DNA from: an uncultured Collinsella sp.
GTDB lineage: Bacteria; Actinomycetota; Coriobacteriia; Coriobacteriales; Coriobacteriaceae
Direction of reading: 5' to 3'
Assembly: GCA_900765115.1 (NCBI GenBank)
Contig: CAAFQK010000061.1
Coordinates: 1 to 24,915 of the forward strand
DNA: 24,915 nucleotides
The notes beneath the pieces are model-generated. The model saw nothing but the letters and a program-made list of their open reading frames with translations. It was not told where the DNA came from and did not search any database. Made by a program: the position numbers and the translations under genes. Positions 1 to 6,588 of this stretch are shown here, piece by piece; the first letter of the stretch is position 1, and every line of letters starts with the position of its first letter.

Positions 1-79
1 CGGCAGCGAGCTGACGATCGCCCAGCTTGACAGCGCGATCAACAAGGTTCTGAACGACCGCTTGCGCCGTCTGAGACAT
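1..79 (-). CDS. Partial hypothetical protein, N-terminus only
   Basis: Only the first 26 codons are inside the window; the gene runs off the left edge. It begins MSQTAQAVVQNLVDRAVKLG and continues in a helix-forming, charged stretch. The ATG shares one base with the stop codon of the upstream ribbon-helix-helix gene (TGATG), and a GGGGGAG ribosome binding site lies just before it, so the two genes are probably translationally coupled. The position suggests the second gene of a small regulator or toxin-antitoxin operon, but too little is visible to name a family. Confidence 0.5.
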   Translation of the reverse strand, partial: MSQTAQAVVQNLVDRAVKLGDRQLAA

Positions 80-243
80 CACTTCTCCCCCTTGCACTTC
101 TCGTCAATCCATTCGCGCACGACTTTGGCAACAGTTTTCTCCTGCTGGGCTGCGTATTGCTTAAGGGCCTTTTTGTCTTCACGAGTAATGGAGAGCGTGA
201 ACTTATCAAGTCTCTCTGGATCATTTACTTGGGCTTCAGCCAT
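79..243 (-). CDS. Ribbon-helix-helix (CopG/Arc-like) small DNA-binding protein
   Basis: This 54-residue protein has the layout of a ribbon-helix-helix repressor: a short strand (KFTLSIT, about residues 14-20) followed by two helices (REDKKALKQYAAQQEKTVAKVVREWIDEK split by a turn). The ATG at 243 is preferred over a TTG at 270 because GGAGG lies at the right distance before it. The family binds DNA as dimers and often represses its own promoter or serves as an antitoxin. The overlapping start of the next gene and the triple TACGTA repeat over the promoter fit autoregulation. Whether the downstream gene is a toxin cannot be seen from this window. Confidence 0.6.
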   Translation of the reverse strand: MAEAQVNDPERLDKFTLSITREDKKALKQYAAQQEKTVAKVVREWIDEKCKGEK

Positions 244-269
244 ATCAACCTCCAACAATACTTGATTCA

Positions 270-298
270 ATTATACGTAATTACGTAATTACGTAATA
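270..298 (-). promoter_or_regulatory. Promoter with triple TACGTA operator for the RHH gene
   Basis: On the minus strand a perfect TATAAT sits at 270-275. Directly upstream, at 274-298, TACGTA occurs three times at 9-bp spacing, giving overlapping palindromes of the form ATTACGTAAT. No good -35 box is visible. Repeated short palindromes covering the promoter are what cooperative ribbon-helix-helix dimers usually bind. That the protein encoded at 79-243 is the binder is an inference from position. Confidence 0.55.
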
Positions 299-634
299 TT
301 TGAGGCGCCGGAAATCGATGAATGGTTTCCTTCTTGGTACTGACCGTCCCCATATTTCGAGTTGATTGGACTGTTTTGCTGTTTCAAATTCAAGATTGTG
401 ACGTCATGGCATACGGGGTCGACGATTCCGTAAGGGTGCAAATTGGGCACGACAACTCGCCCGCATTTAGCCGTTAACTTATGATTGAGCTGTTGCGACA
501 TTGCAAAGGCCCTGTCGGCAGGAAGTATGCTTGCTTGCCGAGGGACGATCTGTTTTGGAAGACCTGCCACGCTCTATTCGGGCAAAAAGGATCCAACAAG
601 CTGGGTCCCGATGGCCTGTTTCACAAAGAAAATA
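299..634. other. Stretch without a supportable gene
   Basis: This stretch lies between the DnaC-like gene remnant and the RHH promoter. It contains open frames on both strands (minus 289-570 from a GTG, plus 481-744), but none has a recognisable domain, a clear ribosome binding site or consistent codon use. It may be decayed element DNA. Confidence 0.4.
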
Positions 635-1436
635 TCAGCCTGATGCCGAGCGCACCGTTTTCTTTAGACACGAAAACAAAGTGTCAACCTGTTTCGCCTT
701 GGCGCCGATGTTCAAATAATGCTTTCGAAGCTCATTGCCAGTAAATTCTGACGCAAGGACAGTCATACGCTTATTGATACGCCGATCGTCTAACAACTCG
801 AAAAGCATATTCACCTCAGTCGGAGAATTCGAATAGCCCAAGTAAGCTATCAACAAATTCCGAGCCCCACGATAGGTATCCAAGGTCCTGTCCTTGCTAT
901 TAGGACCGTATAAGTTGGCGCTGTCCCAAGCCGACGTCAACTTCTTTGCACTTGCAAAAAGATATTTATCTCCAGAACAGATGGCAGTTGCAGCCGCCTC
1001 TATGGCGGCGGTATCTTGGTTATTTTCAACCCCCCCACAGCCACTTTTCGCCTACCGTCATGGAACGGCGATTCTCCCTTTGCGGTTCGGTCATATCCGC
1101 AAGCAGTCGTACTGCACCATCTGCGATTAGCTTAGGAGCATTTTTCATCTTTGGTTTTGGGACGATAGAGGGATTTTTATTTTTGCCCGCCAGTAGCATA
1201 TACTCCTCAGCACTGATGACTGTCTTGATATTGAGGATGGGGGTGGGGGATGAGTCAACATTCATATTGTTCATCATGTCCATCTCGTTCTCACCGTTTG
1301 GGATCATTGCGGCGCCGCCACCGTCGACGGTACGCTCGGTTGCGCCACACGCGCCGGCGGCGTGCGCGGTGCAACCGCGCGTACCGTCGACGGGCAGTGC
1401 GTCTGCCAAAGCTTCAGCGATCGTCTTAGAGCGCAT
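635..1436 (-). pseudogene. DnaC-like ATPase, frameshifted in a G7 run
   Basis: Two frames join into one protein of about 266 residues if one base is removed from the seven-G run (plus-strand C at 1030-1036). The first frame (1436 down to 1026) starts at an ATG with a GGAGGG site and ends GEKWLWGG then stop. The second continues VENNQDTAAIEAAATAICSG and on to 635. The C-terminal part resembles DnaC/IstB-type helicase loaders: RNLLIAYLG at the Walker B position, then LFELLDDRRINKRMTVLAS and a sensor-like segment. The Walker B acidic pair is missing (AY instead of DD) and no P-loop is visible, so it may already have been an inactive paralogue. The start overlaps the HTH gene by 11 bp, showing an operon. 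A sequencing error in the homopolymer is an alternative explanation. Confidence 0.5.
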
Positions 1437-1674
1437 CGTTACCCTCCTCCACGGATGCTAGGTACAAGATCAGATCGGCCTTGTCCACGCGCCAGACGCC
1501 GGCAATCTTTACGCCGCCGGCAGCTTTAAGAATCTGTATGGACTTGGTCTTGCAGACATTCAGCAGCTTGGCGATGTCACGTGAGGTGGCATATGCGGAC
1601 GGCAGTTTGACGATTGCCTGACACCACGCTTTACGCGCAATCGCGTCTCGTTTCTTCGAATCTATACCGTTCAT
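1426..1674 (-). CDS. Small helix-turn-helix DNA-binding protein
   Basis: This 82-residue protein has a winged or MerR/excisionase-like HTH in its centre (ATSRDIAKLLNVCKTKS, about residues 28-44), followed by GGVKIAGVWRVDKADLILYL, the wing-like hairpin and helix typical of excisionase-family domains. The ATG at 1674 has an AAAGGAG site six bases upstream. Its 3' end overlaps the start of the DnaC-like gene by 11 bp, so the two are co-transcribed. In integrated elements such proteins act as replication accessory factors or recombination directionality factors. Which applies here is not visible. Confidence 0.6.
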   Translation of the reverse strand: MNGIDSKKRDAIARKAWCQAIVKLPSAYATSRDIAKLLNVCKTKSIQILKAAGGVKIAGVWRVDKADLILYLASVEEGNDAL

Positions 1675-1739
1675 TTAGACTCCTTTCGTTTGTGCTGTTT
1701 GCAATATTCAAGCTATGCTTTACCTCGACGGATGTCATA

Positions 1740-1745
1740 TATAAG
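1740..1745 (+). promoter_or_regulatory. Candidate -10 box for the 1795 gene
   Basis: A TATAAG hexamer lies about 50 bp before the start codon in an AT-rich stretch between two divergent genes. A TTTACC sequence 15 bp upstream is a poor -35 match. This would give a 5' leader of about 40 nt. Confidence 0.3.
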
Positions 1746-1794
1746 ATGTGAATAGAACGAAATTGAATCGCTTGCGGATAGTAAGGAGACAGTT

Positions 1795-2985
1795 ATGAAC
1801 CAACCCGCAATCAAAGTACCAGCAGCTATGGCACCAGAAATCAGACCTTGGACGCTTCCATCCTGCCGCGAAAAAAATATCGAAATCTTCGGGAAGGAAC
1901 ACACCGCGCTCATTTGCAAGCCCCATTCGACGGCCTACGGCATCCCCTCGGGCTTCTCCACCGGGACCCTTTTGGACGTAGATCTGACGGATCCAAAGAA
2001 AACCATTCAATTTGTCGAGCGGTACGGACTTCCCGTCACCCCATACGCGGGGCAATCAGAGCGTGTTGAAAAGCGTTTCACTTCAAACGACGTCTTCTCC
2101 GATAAACCGGAGCAAGATGGTCTAGATATTTGGTACGACGCATTGAATGCATCAGAAAGGTGCTCTGAAATCAGCCTAAACCCCGAGTGCGCCTTGTTTA
2201 ATAACTTCAAGGATAAGGGGCGCTCTCAGGGAACAGAAGTAGCAAACTTAATCGAAGATATTAGATACAAGAAGGAACAGGTCATACTGTTGGACGATCT
2301 CGTTACAACGATGGCATTCATGCAATTAGCTACGCTTCTATTCACGGGCAAAGCGGCTTACGGTGACCGTGCATACGACTATGCTCTGCATCAGGTATGC
2401 ATCTCCCAAAACAAGGAGATTATTGAAAACAGATTTTCGCAGCTACGTATGTCGCTCCAGATGGTCGATGCGTCTGAGCCCCAGTTAGCAGTAGCCAAAC
2501 CCGGAACATTTGAAATGGACGAAGGAACCAAGATATGGGTGAGCAATCAATTCAAGACAATAGAAGTTGCCCTGGCAACATTCATCGACCTCGCTATTAA
2601 CCCTCAGCCAGAACCCCATACCTTCATTCAAGAGCAAACTTTACGTCGAATGGTCAACCGGAATTTAAACAGCCAAAACCCGATTTACGGAAGCCTAACA
2701 AGAGCCTGGGCGATACAACTACTAGAAACCCTTGAAAGCCATTTCTCCTGGAACACTTGCCGCGAATGCGGACGACCGTACAAAATCCGCCAGCAGAGAA
2801 TGAGGGCCTACGTCAAGCAAGAAGACGCGAACGAAGACCGGTTCAAAGAACGAAACAACGCTCGTGACAAAAATGGCTATTGCTGCAAAGCGCACGAACA
2901 GCGTATTCGACGCAAAAATGATAAAAAGATCAGCAACGATCAGATGGATAAAATCGCCCGAAAAATGGACGGGCGCGACCAATAA
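1795..2985 (+). CDS. Hypothetical protein with C-terminal Cys-rich (CGNR-like) motif
   Basis: The protein has 396 residues and I do not recognise its family with certainty. The N-terminal half has LLDVDLTDPKKTIQFVERYGLPVTPY (split, residues 59-84), similar in feel to clostridial proteins that carry a stop-start of FVxRYGL before a zinc finger. The C-terminal end has CRECGRPYK (C322, C325), a basic linker, then GYCCKAHEQRIRRK (C363, C364, H367). That pattern is like the CGNR zinc finger, where two Cys pairs precede an R-rich helix. The ATG follows a GGAGAC site. No membrane segment or signal peptide is seen. It lies at the edge of the probable integrated element, close to tRNA-Thr, which suggests a cargo gene. 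The lower GC and rarer codons contrast with the core genes downstream. Function is unknown. Confidence 0.6.
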   Translation: MNQPAIKVPAAMAPEIRPWTLPSCREKNIEIFGKEHTALICKPHSTAYGIPSGFSTGTLLDVDLTDPKKTIQFVERYGLPVTPYAGQSERVEKRFTSNDVFSDKPEQDGLDIWYDALNASERCSEISLNPECALFNNFKDKGRSQGTEVANLIEDIRYKKEQVILLDDLVTTMAFMQLATLLFTGKAAYGDRAYDYALHQVCISQNKEIIENRFSQLRMSLQMVDASEPQLAVAKPGTFEMDEGTKIWVSNQFKTIEVALATFIDLAINPQPEPHTFIQEQTLRRMVNRNLNSQNPIYGSLTRAWAIQLLETLESHFSWNTCRECGRPYKIRQQRMRAYVKQEDANEDRFKERNNARDKNGYCCKAHEQRIRRKNDKKISNDQMDKIARKMDGRDQ

Positions 2986-3040
2986 TAATGACGAAACTAT
3001 GAATTTTGATAATTCGATATAGGATCCAAAACCCGTTTTA

Positions 3041-3071
3041 TTGCACACATCGTTGCACAGTCCATTGCACA
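3041..3071. repeat. Three phased TTGCACA direct repeats (possible integrase arm sites)
   Basis: TTGCACA starts at 3041, 3053 and 3065, exactly 12 bp apart. The array lies about 65 bp from the 3' end of tRNA-Thr, on the side occupied by accessory genes. Tyrosine-recombinase elements that integrate into tRNA 3' ends commonly have clustered direct arm-type repeats near the attachment core. No integrase gene is present in the window, so the assignment is an inference. Confidence 0.45.
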
Positions 3072-3090
3072 CGGCAGCCATATAAAAGAA

Positions 3091-3130
3091 AGCAGGCCAG
3101 AGAAAAACACACTCTGACCTGCTTTTTCTT
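3091..3130. terminator. Bidirectional intrinsic terminator
   Basis: A 12-bp stem with one mismatch (3091-3102 against 3112-3123) has a 9-nt A-rich loop. It is followed by TTTTCTTT on the plus strand and preceded by an A-rich tract that becomes a T-rich tract on the minus strand. It can end both the plus-strand gene at 1795-2985 and the minus-strand tRNA-Thr transcript. Confidence 0.75.
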
Positions 3131-3133
3131 TCA

Positions 3134-3208
3134 TGGAGCCAGTGACAGGAATCGAACCTGCAACCCACTGATTACAAATCAGTTGCGCTACCGTTGCGCC
3201 ACACTGGC
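3134..3208 (-). tRNA. tRNA-Thr, anticodon TGT
   Basis: The minus strand folds into a complete cloverleaf. The acceptor arms are GCCAGTG and CACTGGC, the anticodon stem is ACTGA/TCAGT around the loop TTTGTAA, and the T arm contains GGTTCGATTCC. The anticodon TGT is at plus positions 3174-3176 and reads ACA (Thr). The discriminator is T and the CCA end is encoded (3134-3136). The 3' end faces the accessory region, consistent with use as an integration site. Confidence 0.93.
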
Positions 3209-3238
3209 ACACTTGGCGCTTTCACGCGAAGCCAGTTA

Positions 3239-3267
3239 AGAATAAAGGAATTGCGGACGGGGCGCAA
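3239..3267 (-). promoter_or_regulatory. Promoter for tRNA-Thr
   Basis: On the minus strand TTGCGC (3262-3267) and TATTCT (3239-3244) are separated by 17 bp. The -10 box ends about 30 bp before the first tRNA base, giving a short 5' leader. Confidence 0.55.
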
Positions 3268-3361
3268 CAGGCCGCACGGCGTTATACAAATATGCAAAAT
3301 CCAGCAACAACGCATACCAGGCCCGTTCATTTCTGTCAGTGCGCCCTCAATCTTAAAACCA

Positions 3362-3422
3362 TTCGCCAGAACGAATAGTTTTAATTACAATTGCTATATA
3401 TAAAACTATTCGTTCTGGCGAA
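3362..3422. promoter_or_regulatory. Perfect 22-bp inverted repeat, probable operator of the HTH-HipA gene
   Basis: Arms at 3362-3383 and 3401-3422 are perfectly complementary over 22 bp, with a 17-nt AT-rich spacer. Each arm itself contains a smaller dyad, TTCG-N6-CGAA. The spacer holds TATATA and TATAAA, which could serve as -10 boxes. The right arm touches the AAGGG ribosome binding site of the gene starting at 3433. It may be a paired operator bound by the HTH domain of that gene, or an RNA hairpin that hides the ribosome binding site. Confidence 0.7.
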
Positions 3423-3432
3423 GGGTTTCGCG

Positions 3433-4773
3433 ATGCTTACTACCAAAGAAGCCGCCGAGCTGCTCGGCATCACTCCGCGCAGGGTGCAGGAGCTCATAAA
3501 AAACGGAGCACTTGAGGCCCGCAAGGCTTCTGGTGTATGGCTCATCGACAAAGACAGCGTCGACACGCGACTCCGCTCTGTGACCAAAACGGGGGGACGT
3601 CCCCGCCGCGGCCACGGTAAGAGCGAGATCGCGTTCACCCTCATGAACCGCACGTACGAAGTCGCTCAGCTGGTCTACAGCACATCGCGAAAAGACTTTA
3701 CCCACATCGGTGCCGACATCGATTACGCCCACGCCCCTATTGGAGTATTTGGCCCTAATAGCCCCATATCGCTAGACTCCTTCCGCATCTGGTGGCGCGG
3801 CCGCGGTATCCCGCTCGCACGCATTGGGCTAGCCTCCCTGCTTGCAGAAGCCGCAGTCGATGTTCCCGATGAACTCGTCCAGCGAAATCTCGGCCTCTCC
3901 TTATCCGACCAGTATTGGATTAGGCCCCAAGGTTCCGGTCTCACCTGGGAGGATATCAACTTCTTCAATAACGCCTTTGATGACGTCTCACTGTCCATTG
4001 CACCCTTTGCCCCAGAGGGAAAAGCGGCTGCCGCAAAGCCCGATAACACCTCGGACGGCAATCTTCAAAAGTACTGGACGTGCGAGGGCGAACGTCGAAT
4101 TCTGCATAAGGCAGGAGCGCACCTGGACCAGGAACCTTATAACGAGCTGGTGGCGACCGCGCTCCACCGTCGCATTCTAAACGCCTGCGATTATGTGCCT
4201 TACTCGCTCGAGGGCACGGGCACTTCCGCCCTGAGCACATGCGATGTCTTCTTAACTGATGAAGAAGAGTATGTCCCTGCATTCTATGTAAACCAGCACG
4301 CAAACGCAGATGAACGGCTAACCGACTACGAGCGATATGTAGCAAACTGCGAGGAGCTCGGGGTGACAGGCGTCAAGGATGCCCTTGACCGCATGATCGT
4401 ATGTGACGACATCATTGCCAACTACGATCGTCATTGGCGCAACTTCGGCCTCGTGCGAAACGTAAACACGCAAGCCTGCAGACCTGCCCCCATCTTCGAT
4501 TCGGGCTCATCGCTCTGGTGCAACATATCACTAGAGGAGCTTAGGGCGGGAGAGCACAGTTTTACCAGCGCACAATTTCATTCAAGCCCCGCCAAACAAA
4601 TGTTGCTCGTCGAGGACATGGGCTGGTTTGACGGCGACAAACTCGAAGGCTTCGTTGACGAGGCAATCGAGATTCTTTCCAGAAACGACGCGCTCACGGC
4701 AAGGCTGCCATATCTAAAAGAGGCGCTAACGTGGCGCCTCGAAAGAATGATCGACATCGCTGAATGGAGTTAG
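3433..4773 (+). CDS. HTH domain fused to HipA-like Ser/Thr kinase
   Basis: This 446-residue protein starts at the ATG at 3433 behind AAGGG; an upstream start at 3391 would lie inside the inverted repeat. Residues 1-47 form an excisionase-type HTH (TKEAAELLGITPRRVQELIKNG, split). The rest matches HipA-domain kinases. It has LSDQYWIRP (157-165), a segment with INFFNN, HKAG with candidate ATP-binding K226, ANYDRHWRNFG with catalytic D332 and N337, and APIFDSGSSLW with metal-binding D356. HipA phosphorylates proteins such as glutamyl-tRNA synthetase and is usually neutralised by a separate HTH protein, HipB. Here the HTH is on the same chain and no hipB neighbour exists. The gene is monocistronic, convergent with yacP, and lies next to the tRNA-linked accessory region. 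The target and toxicity are unknown. Confidence 0.8.
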   Translation: MLTTKEAAELLGITPRRVQELIKNGALEARKASGVWLIDKDSVDTRLRSVTKTGGRPRRGHGKSEIAFTLMNRTYEVAQLVYSTSRKDFTHIGADIDYAHAPIGVFGPNSPISLDSFRIWWRGRGIPLARIGLASLLAEAAVDVPDELVQRNLGLSLSDQYWIRPQGSGLTWEDINFFNNAFDDVSLSIAPFAPEGKAAAAKPDNTSDGNLQKYWTCEGERRILHKAGAHLDQEPYNELVATALHRRILNACDYVPYSLEGTGTSALSTCDVFLTDEEEYVPAFYVNQHANADERLTDYERYVANCEELGVTGVKDALDRMIVCDDIIANYDRHWRNFGLVRNVNTQACRPAPIFDSGSSLWCNISLEELRAGEHSFTSAQFHSSPAKQMLLVEDMGWFDGDKLEGFVDEAIEILSRNDALTARLPYLKEALTWRLERMIDIAEWS

Positions 4774-4800
4774 CGAGGCAGCATTGCCCCGCCAACTTCC

Positions 4801-5478
4801 CTACCTCCCGCGCAGGGCCTTGAGCTTGGCCAGGGCATCGGGGCTCAGGCGACTGCCCAGAGTCATCTTGATCTGCGAAGCTTCCTCTGCCTCGTGAACG
4901 TCGTTATCGATCTGTTTGATCTCGTCCACCAGCATACGGCTCGAGATGCGCGTGACGCCCTTACCCATGACGACGGCCTGGATCGTGCCGTCGCTCGATA
5001 CCACGGAGCACGCGCGGCCTTCCTCACGTGCCTCGATGCAGAGCTTCTGCACCACGGTATCGGCCGAAACACCCGTCGGCGAAAACTCAATGCGCACACC
5101 GCGGGCCGGTAGGTTGGGGCGCTCGCTGGAGATATTGCCCGCGCCGTCAAATACGATCACGGCCTCGTAGCGGCCCTGGGCAAACGCAGCTACGTCATTA
5201 ATGAGCGCCGTGCGCGCCATATCGTGAACGTCGCTGGAATACGGATCGTCGGAATGGTCGTACACGAGCTTTTCGTAGCGCGGCGTGCAGTGAATCACGT
5301 TGTAACCGTCGACCACCAGCAGCTCGGGCTTGTTGGAGTGCACCGTCGAGACTGGGTCGGCGATAGCCTGCGCAAACGCATTGCCGCCCACGCCGTAGGT
5401 CGCGGCCGAAACAATCGGCTTGGCCGAGCCCTCGCCAAAGCGCTTGGCCTTGGACTTGGCACGGTTCTTTTTGGACAT
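4801..5478 (-). CDS. yacP: YacP/Rae1-like NYN-domain ribonuclease
   Basis: The 225-residue protein has a basic N-terminal tail (residues 1-20) and a PIN/NYN domain. Visible motifs are LLVVDGYNVIH (53-63, with D57), VFDGAG (D111), SADTVV (D140) and SSDGTIQ (D163), the acidic residues expected in the active site. In Bacillus the family member Rae1 cuts mRNA in the ribosomal A site. The start has a GGAGG site that lies inside the end of rlmB, and only 3 bp separate the two genes, so they form an operon. The same order (rlmB-yacP) is found in Firmicutes. The C-terminal tail is charged and helical. Confidence 0.85.
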   Translation of the reverse strand: MSKKNRAKSKAKRFGEGSAKPIVSAATYGVGGNAFAQAIADPVSTVHSNKPELLVVDGYNVIHCTPRYEKLVYDHSDDPYSSDVHDMARTALINDVAAFAQGRYEAVIVFDGAGNISSERPNLPARGVRIEFSPTGVSADTVVQKLCIEAREEGRACSVVSSDGTIQAVVMGKGVTRISSRMLVDEIKQIDNDVHEAEEASQIKMTLGSRLSPDALAKLKALRGR

Positions 5479-5481
5479 GCG

Positions 5482-6402
5482 CTACTCCTCCCCCATGAGC
5501 TCGCCGGCGTTGCGGCGCAGCCACTCAAAGCACAGCGCCGTTGTCGCCTGGGCAACGTTGAGACTCTCGGTCATGCCGCGCTGGGGAAGCTTGGTCAAAA
5601 AGTCGCATTTCTCAAGCACCAGGCGCGAGATGCCGTCGCCCTCGGAGCCCATGACGAGCGCCACGCGGCCCTCGAAGGGAGCATCCCAGCAGCTGCCCTC
5701 GGCGTGCTCGGAAGCACCGCCCACCCAAAAGCCAGCGGCCTTGAGGTCGTCGAGCGCACGGGCGATATTAGGAACCTGCGCGATAGGCAGGTGCATGACG
5801 GCGCCGGCAGAGGTCTTGTAGCTGCCGACGGTCACACCGGCGGCGCGCTTGTTGGCAATGATGACGCCTGCCGCGCCCACGACCTCGGCGGAGCGCACGA
5901 TGGCACCAAAGTTGCCGTCGTCGGTCACATGGTCGAGCACGATGACGAGCGCCGGACCGTCGCCCGCGCGGTCGAGAATATCGGCGACATCGGCATAGGG
6001 GAAGTTGCCCACCTCGAGCGCAATGCCCTGGTGAGCGCCATGGCTCGATAGCGCATCGAGCTGCGCGCGCGGCACATACTTAATGCGGACGCCCGCGGCG
6101 TTGAGGTCATCGACCAGACGAGACAGGGCGGCATCGCGCTCCCCGCCCTCGGCAATGAGCGCGCACTTGACGGGAAAGCCGGTACGCAGCGCCTCGGCGG
6201 CAGCACGGCGACCTTCGATAAACTCGCCCTTGGGGACCTGAACGTTGTCGCGGTTGCGATCTCGCTGCGGACGTGCAGCCTGAGCTTGGGAGCGCTCGCG
6301 CTGGCCCTTGGGAGCGGCAGTGCGGTCGTTGCGGCGACCCGGACGCGAGCCAGAAGCAGCCTGTTTGCCGCCACGAGGCGCACGCTTGCGATTGTCGGCC
6401 AT
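5482..6402 (-). CDS. rlmB: 23S rRNA 2'-O-methyltransferase RlmB (SpoU/TrmH family)
   Basis: This SpoU-family methyltransferase has 306 residues. Residues 1-55 are a basic, probably disordered extension. A substrate-binding domain (about 60-135) follows, then the knotted SPOUT domain. The three family motifs are present: DDGNFGAIVRSAEVVGAAG (161-179, with N164 and R170), MGSEGDGIS (251-259) and TESLNVAQA (278-286). RlmB methylates G2251 of 23S rRNA (E. coli numbering) using S-adenosylmethionine. AAGGAGG lies before the ATG. It is the first gene after the terminator and hairpin that follow cysS, so it probably has its own promoter or depends on readthrough. The family also includes tRNA methyltransferases, but the cysS and yacP context favours RlmB. 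Confidence 0.85.
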   Translation of the reverse strand: MADNRKRAPRGGKQAASGSRPGRRNDRTAAPKGQRERSQAQAARPQRDRNRDNVQVPKGEFIEGRRAAAEALRTGFPVKCALIAEGGERDAALSRLVDDLNAAGVRIKYVPRAQLDALSSHGAHQGIALEVGNFPYADVADILDRAGDGPALVIVLDHVTDDGNFGAIVRSAEVVGAAGVIIANKRAAGVTVGSYKTSAGAVMHLPIAQVPNIARALDDLKAAGFWVGGASEHAEGSCWDAPFEGRVALVMGSEGDGISRLVLEKCDFLTKLPQRGMTESLNVAQATTALCFEWLRRNAGELMGEE

Positions 6403-6445
6403 AAAGCGGCCTCCTTAAAACATTTTTCAAACAAGACAAAAGAAG

Positions 6446-6477
6446 CGACCGCTTAAGACGAATAGCCCAAGCGGTCG
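6446..6477 (-). terminator. Intrinsic terminator after cysS
   Basis: Nine-base arms CGACCGCTT (6446-6454) and AAGCGGTCG (6469-6477) pair perfectly. On the minus strand they are followed by CTTCTTTTGTCTTGTTTG. It lies between cysS and rlmB, so it either ends the disA-cysS operon or attenuates readthrough into rlmB. Confidence 0.7.
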
Positions 6478-6480
6478 GTA

Positions 6481-6582
6481 CGGGTTTTCCAAGTGCCCGA
6501 GATTGCCGTGAAAGAGGAGCGACGCGTACTTGAGTACGCGAGCGACGGTTTGAACGGCAAGGTCGGGTGCTTGGGAAACCCG
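6481..6582. repeat. Long imperfect palindrome with inner hairpin
   Basis: Arms of 29 nt at 6481-6509 and 6554-6582 match at 24 of 29 positions when inverted. Within the 44-nt centre is a perfect 7-bp hairpin (CGCGTAC, loop TTGA, GTACGCG, at 6523-6540), flanked by repeated AGCGACG words. It occupies most of the cysS-rlmB gap. Candidates are a miniature palindromic mobile repeat, an RNA processing site or a structured RNA. Nothing in it codes for protein. Confidence 0.6.
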
Positions 6583-6588
6583 CGGGGA

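Noticed and set aside
289..744. Open frames on both strands between the RHH gene and the DnaC-like remnant.
   Set aside because: They lack a recognisable domain and a convincing ribosome binding site, and they overlap each other.
3041..3071. A CRISPR array or replication iterons as an explanation for the TTGCACA repeats.
   Set aside because: The units are only 7 bp with 5-bp spacers, far too short for CRISPR, and no replication initiator gene is adjacent. Integrase arm sites fit better.
3006..3212. Open frames across tRNA-Thr on both strands.
   Set aside because: They overlap a complete tRNA gene and its terminator.
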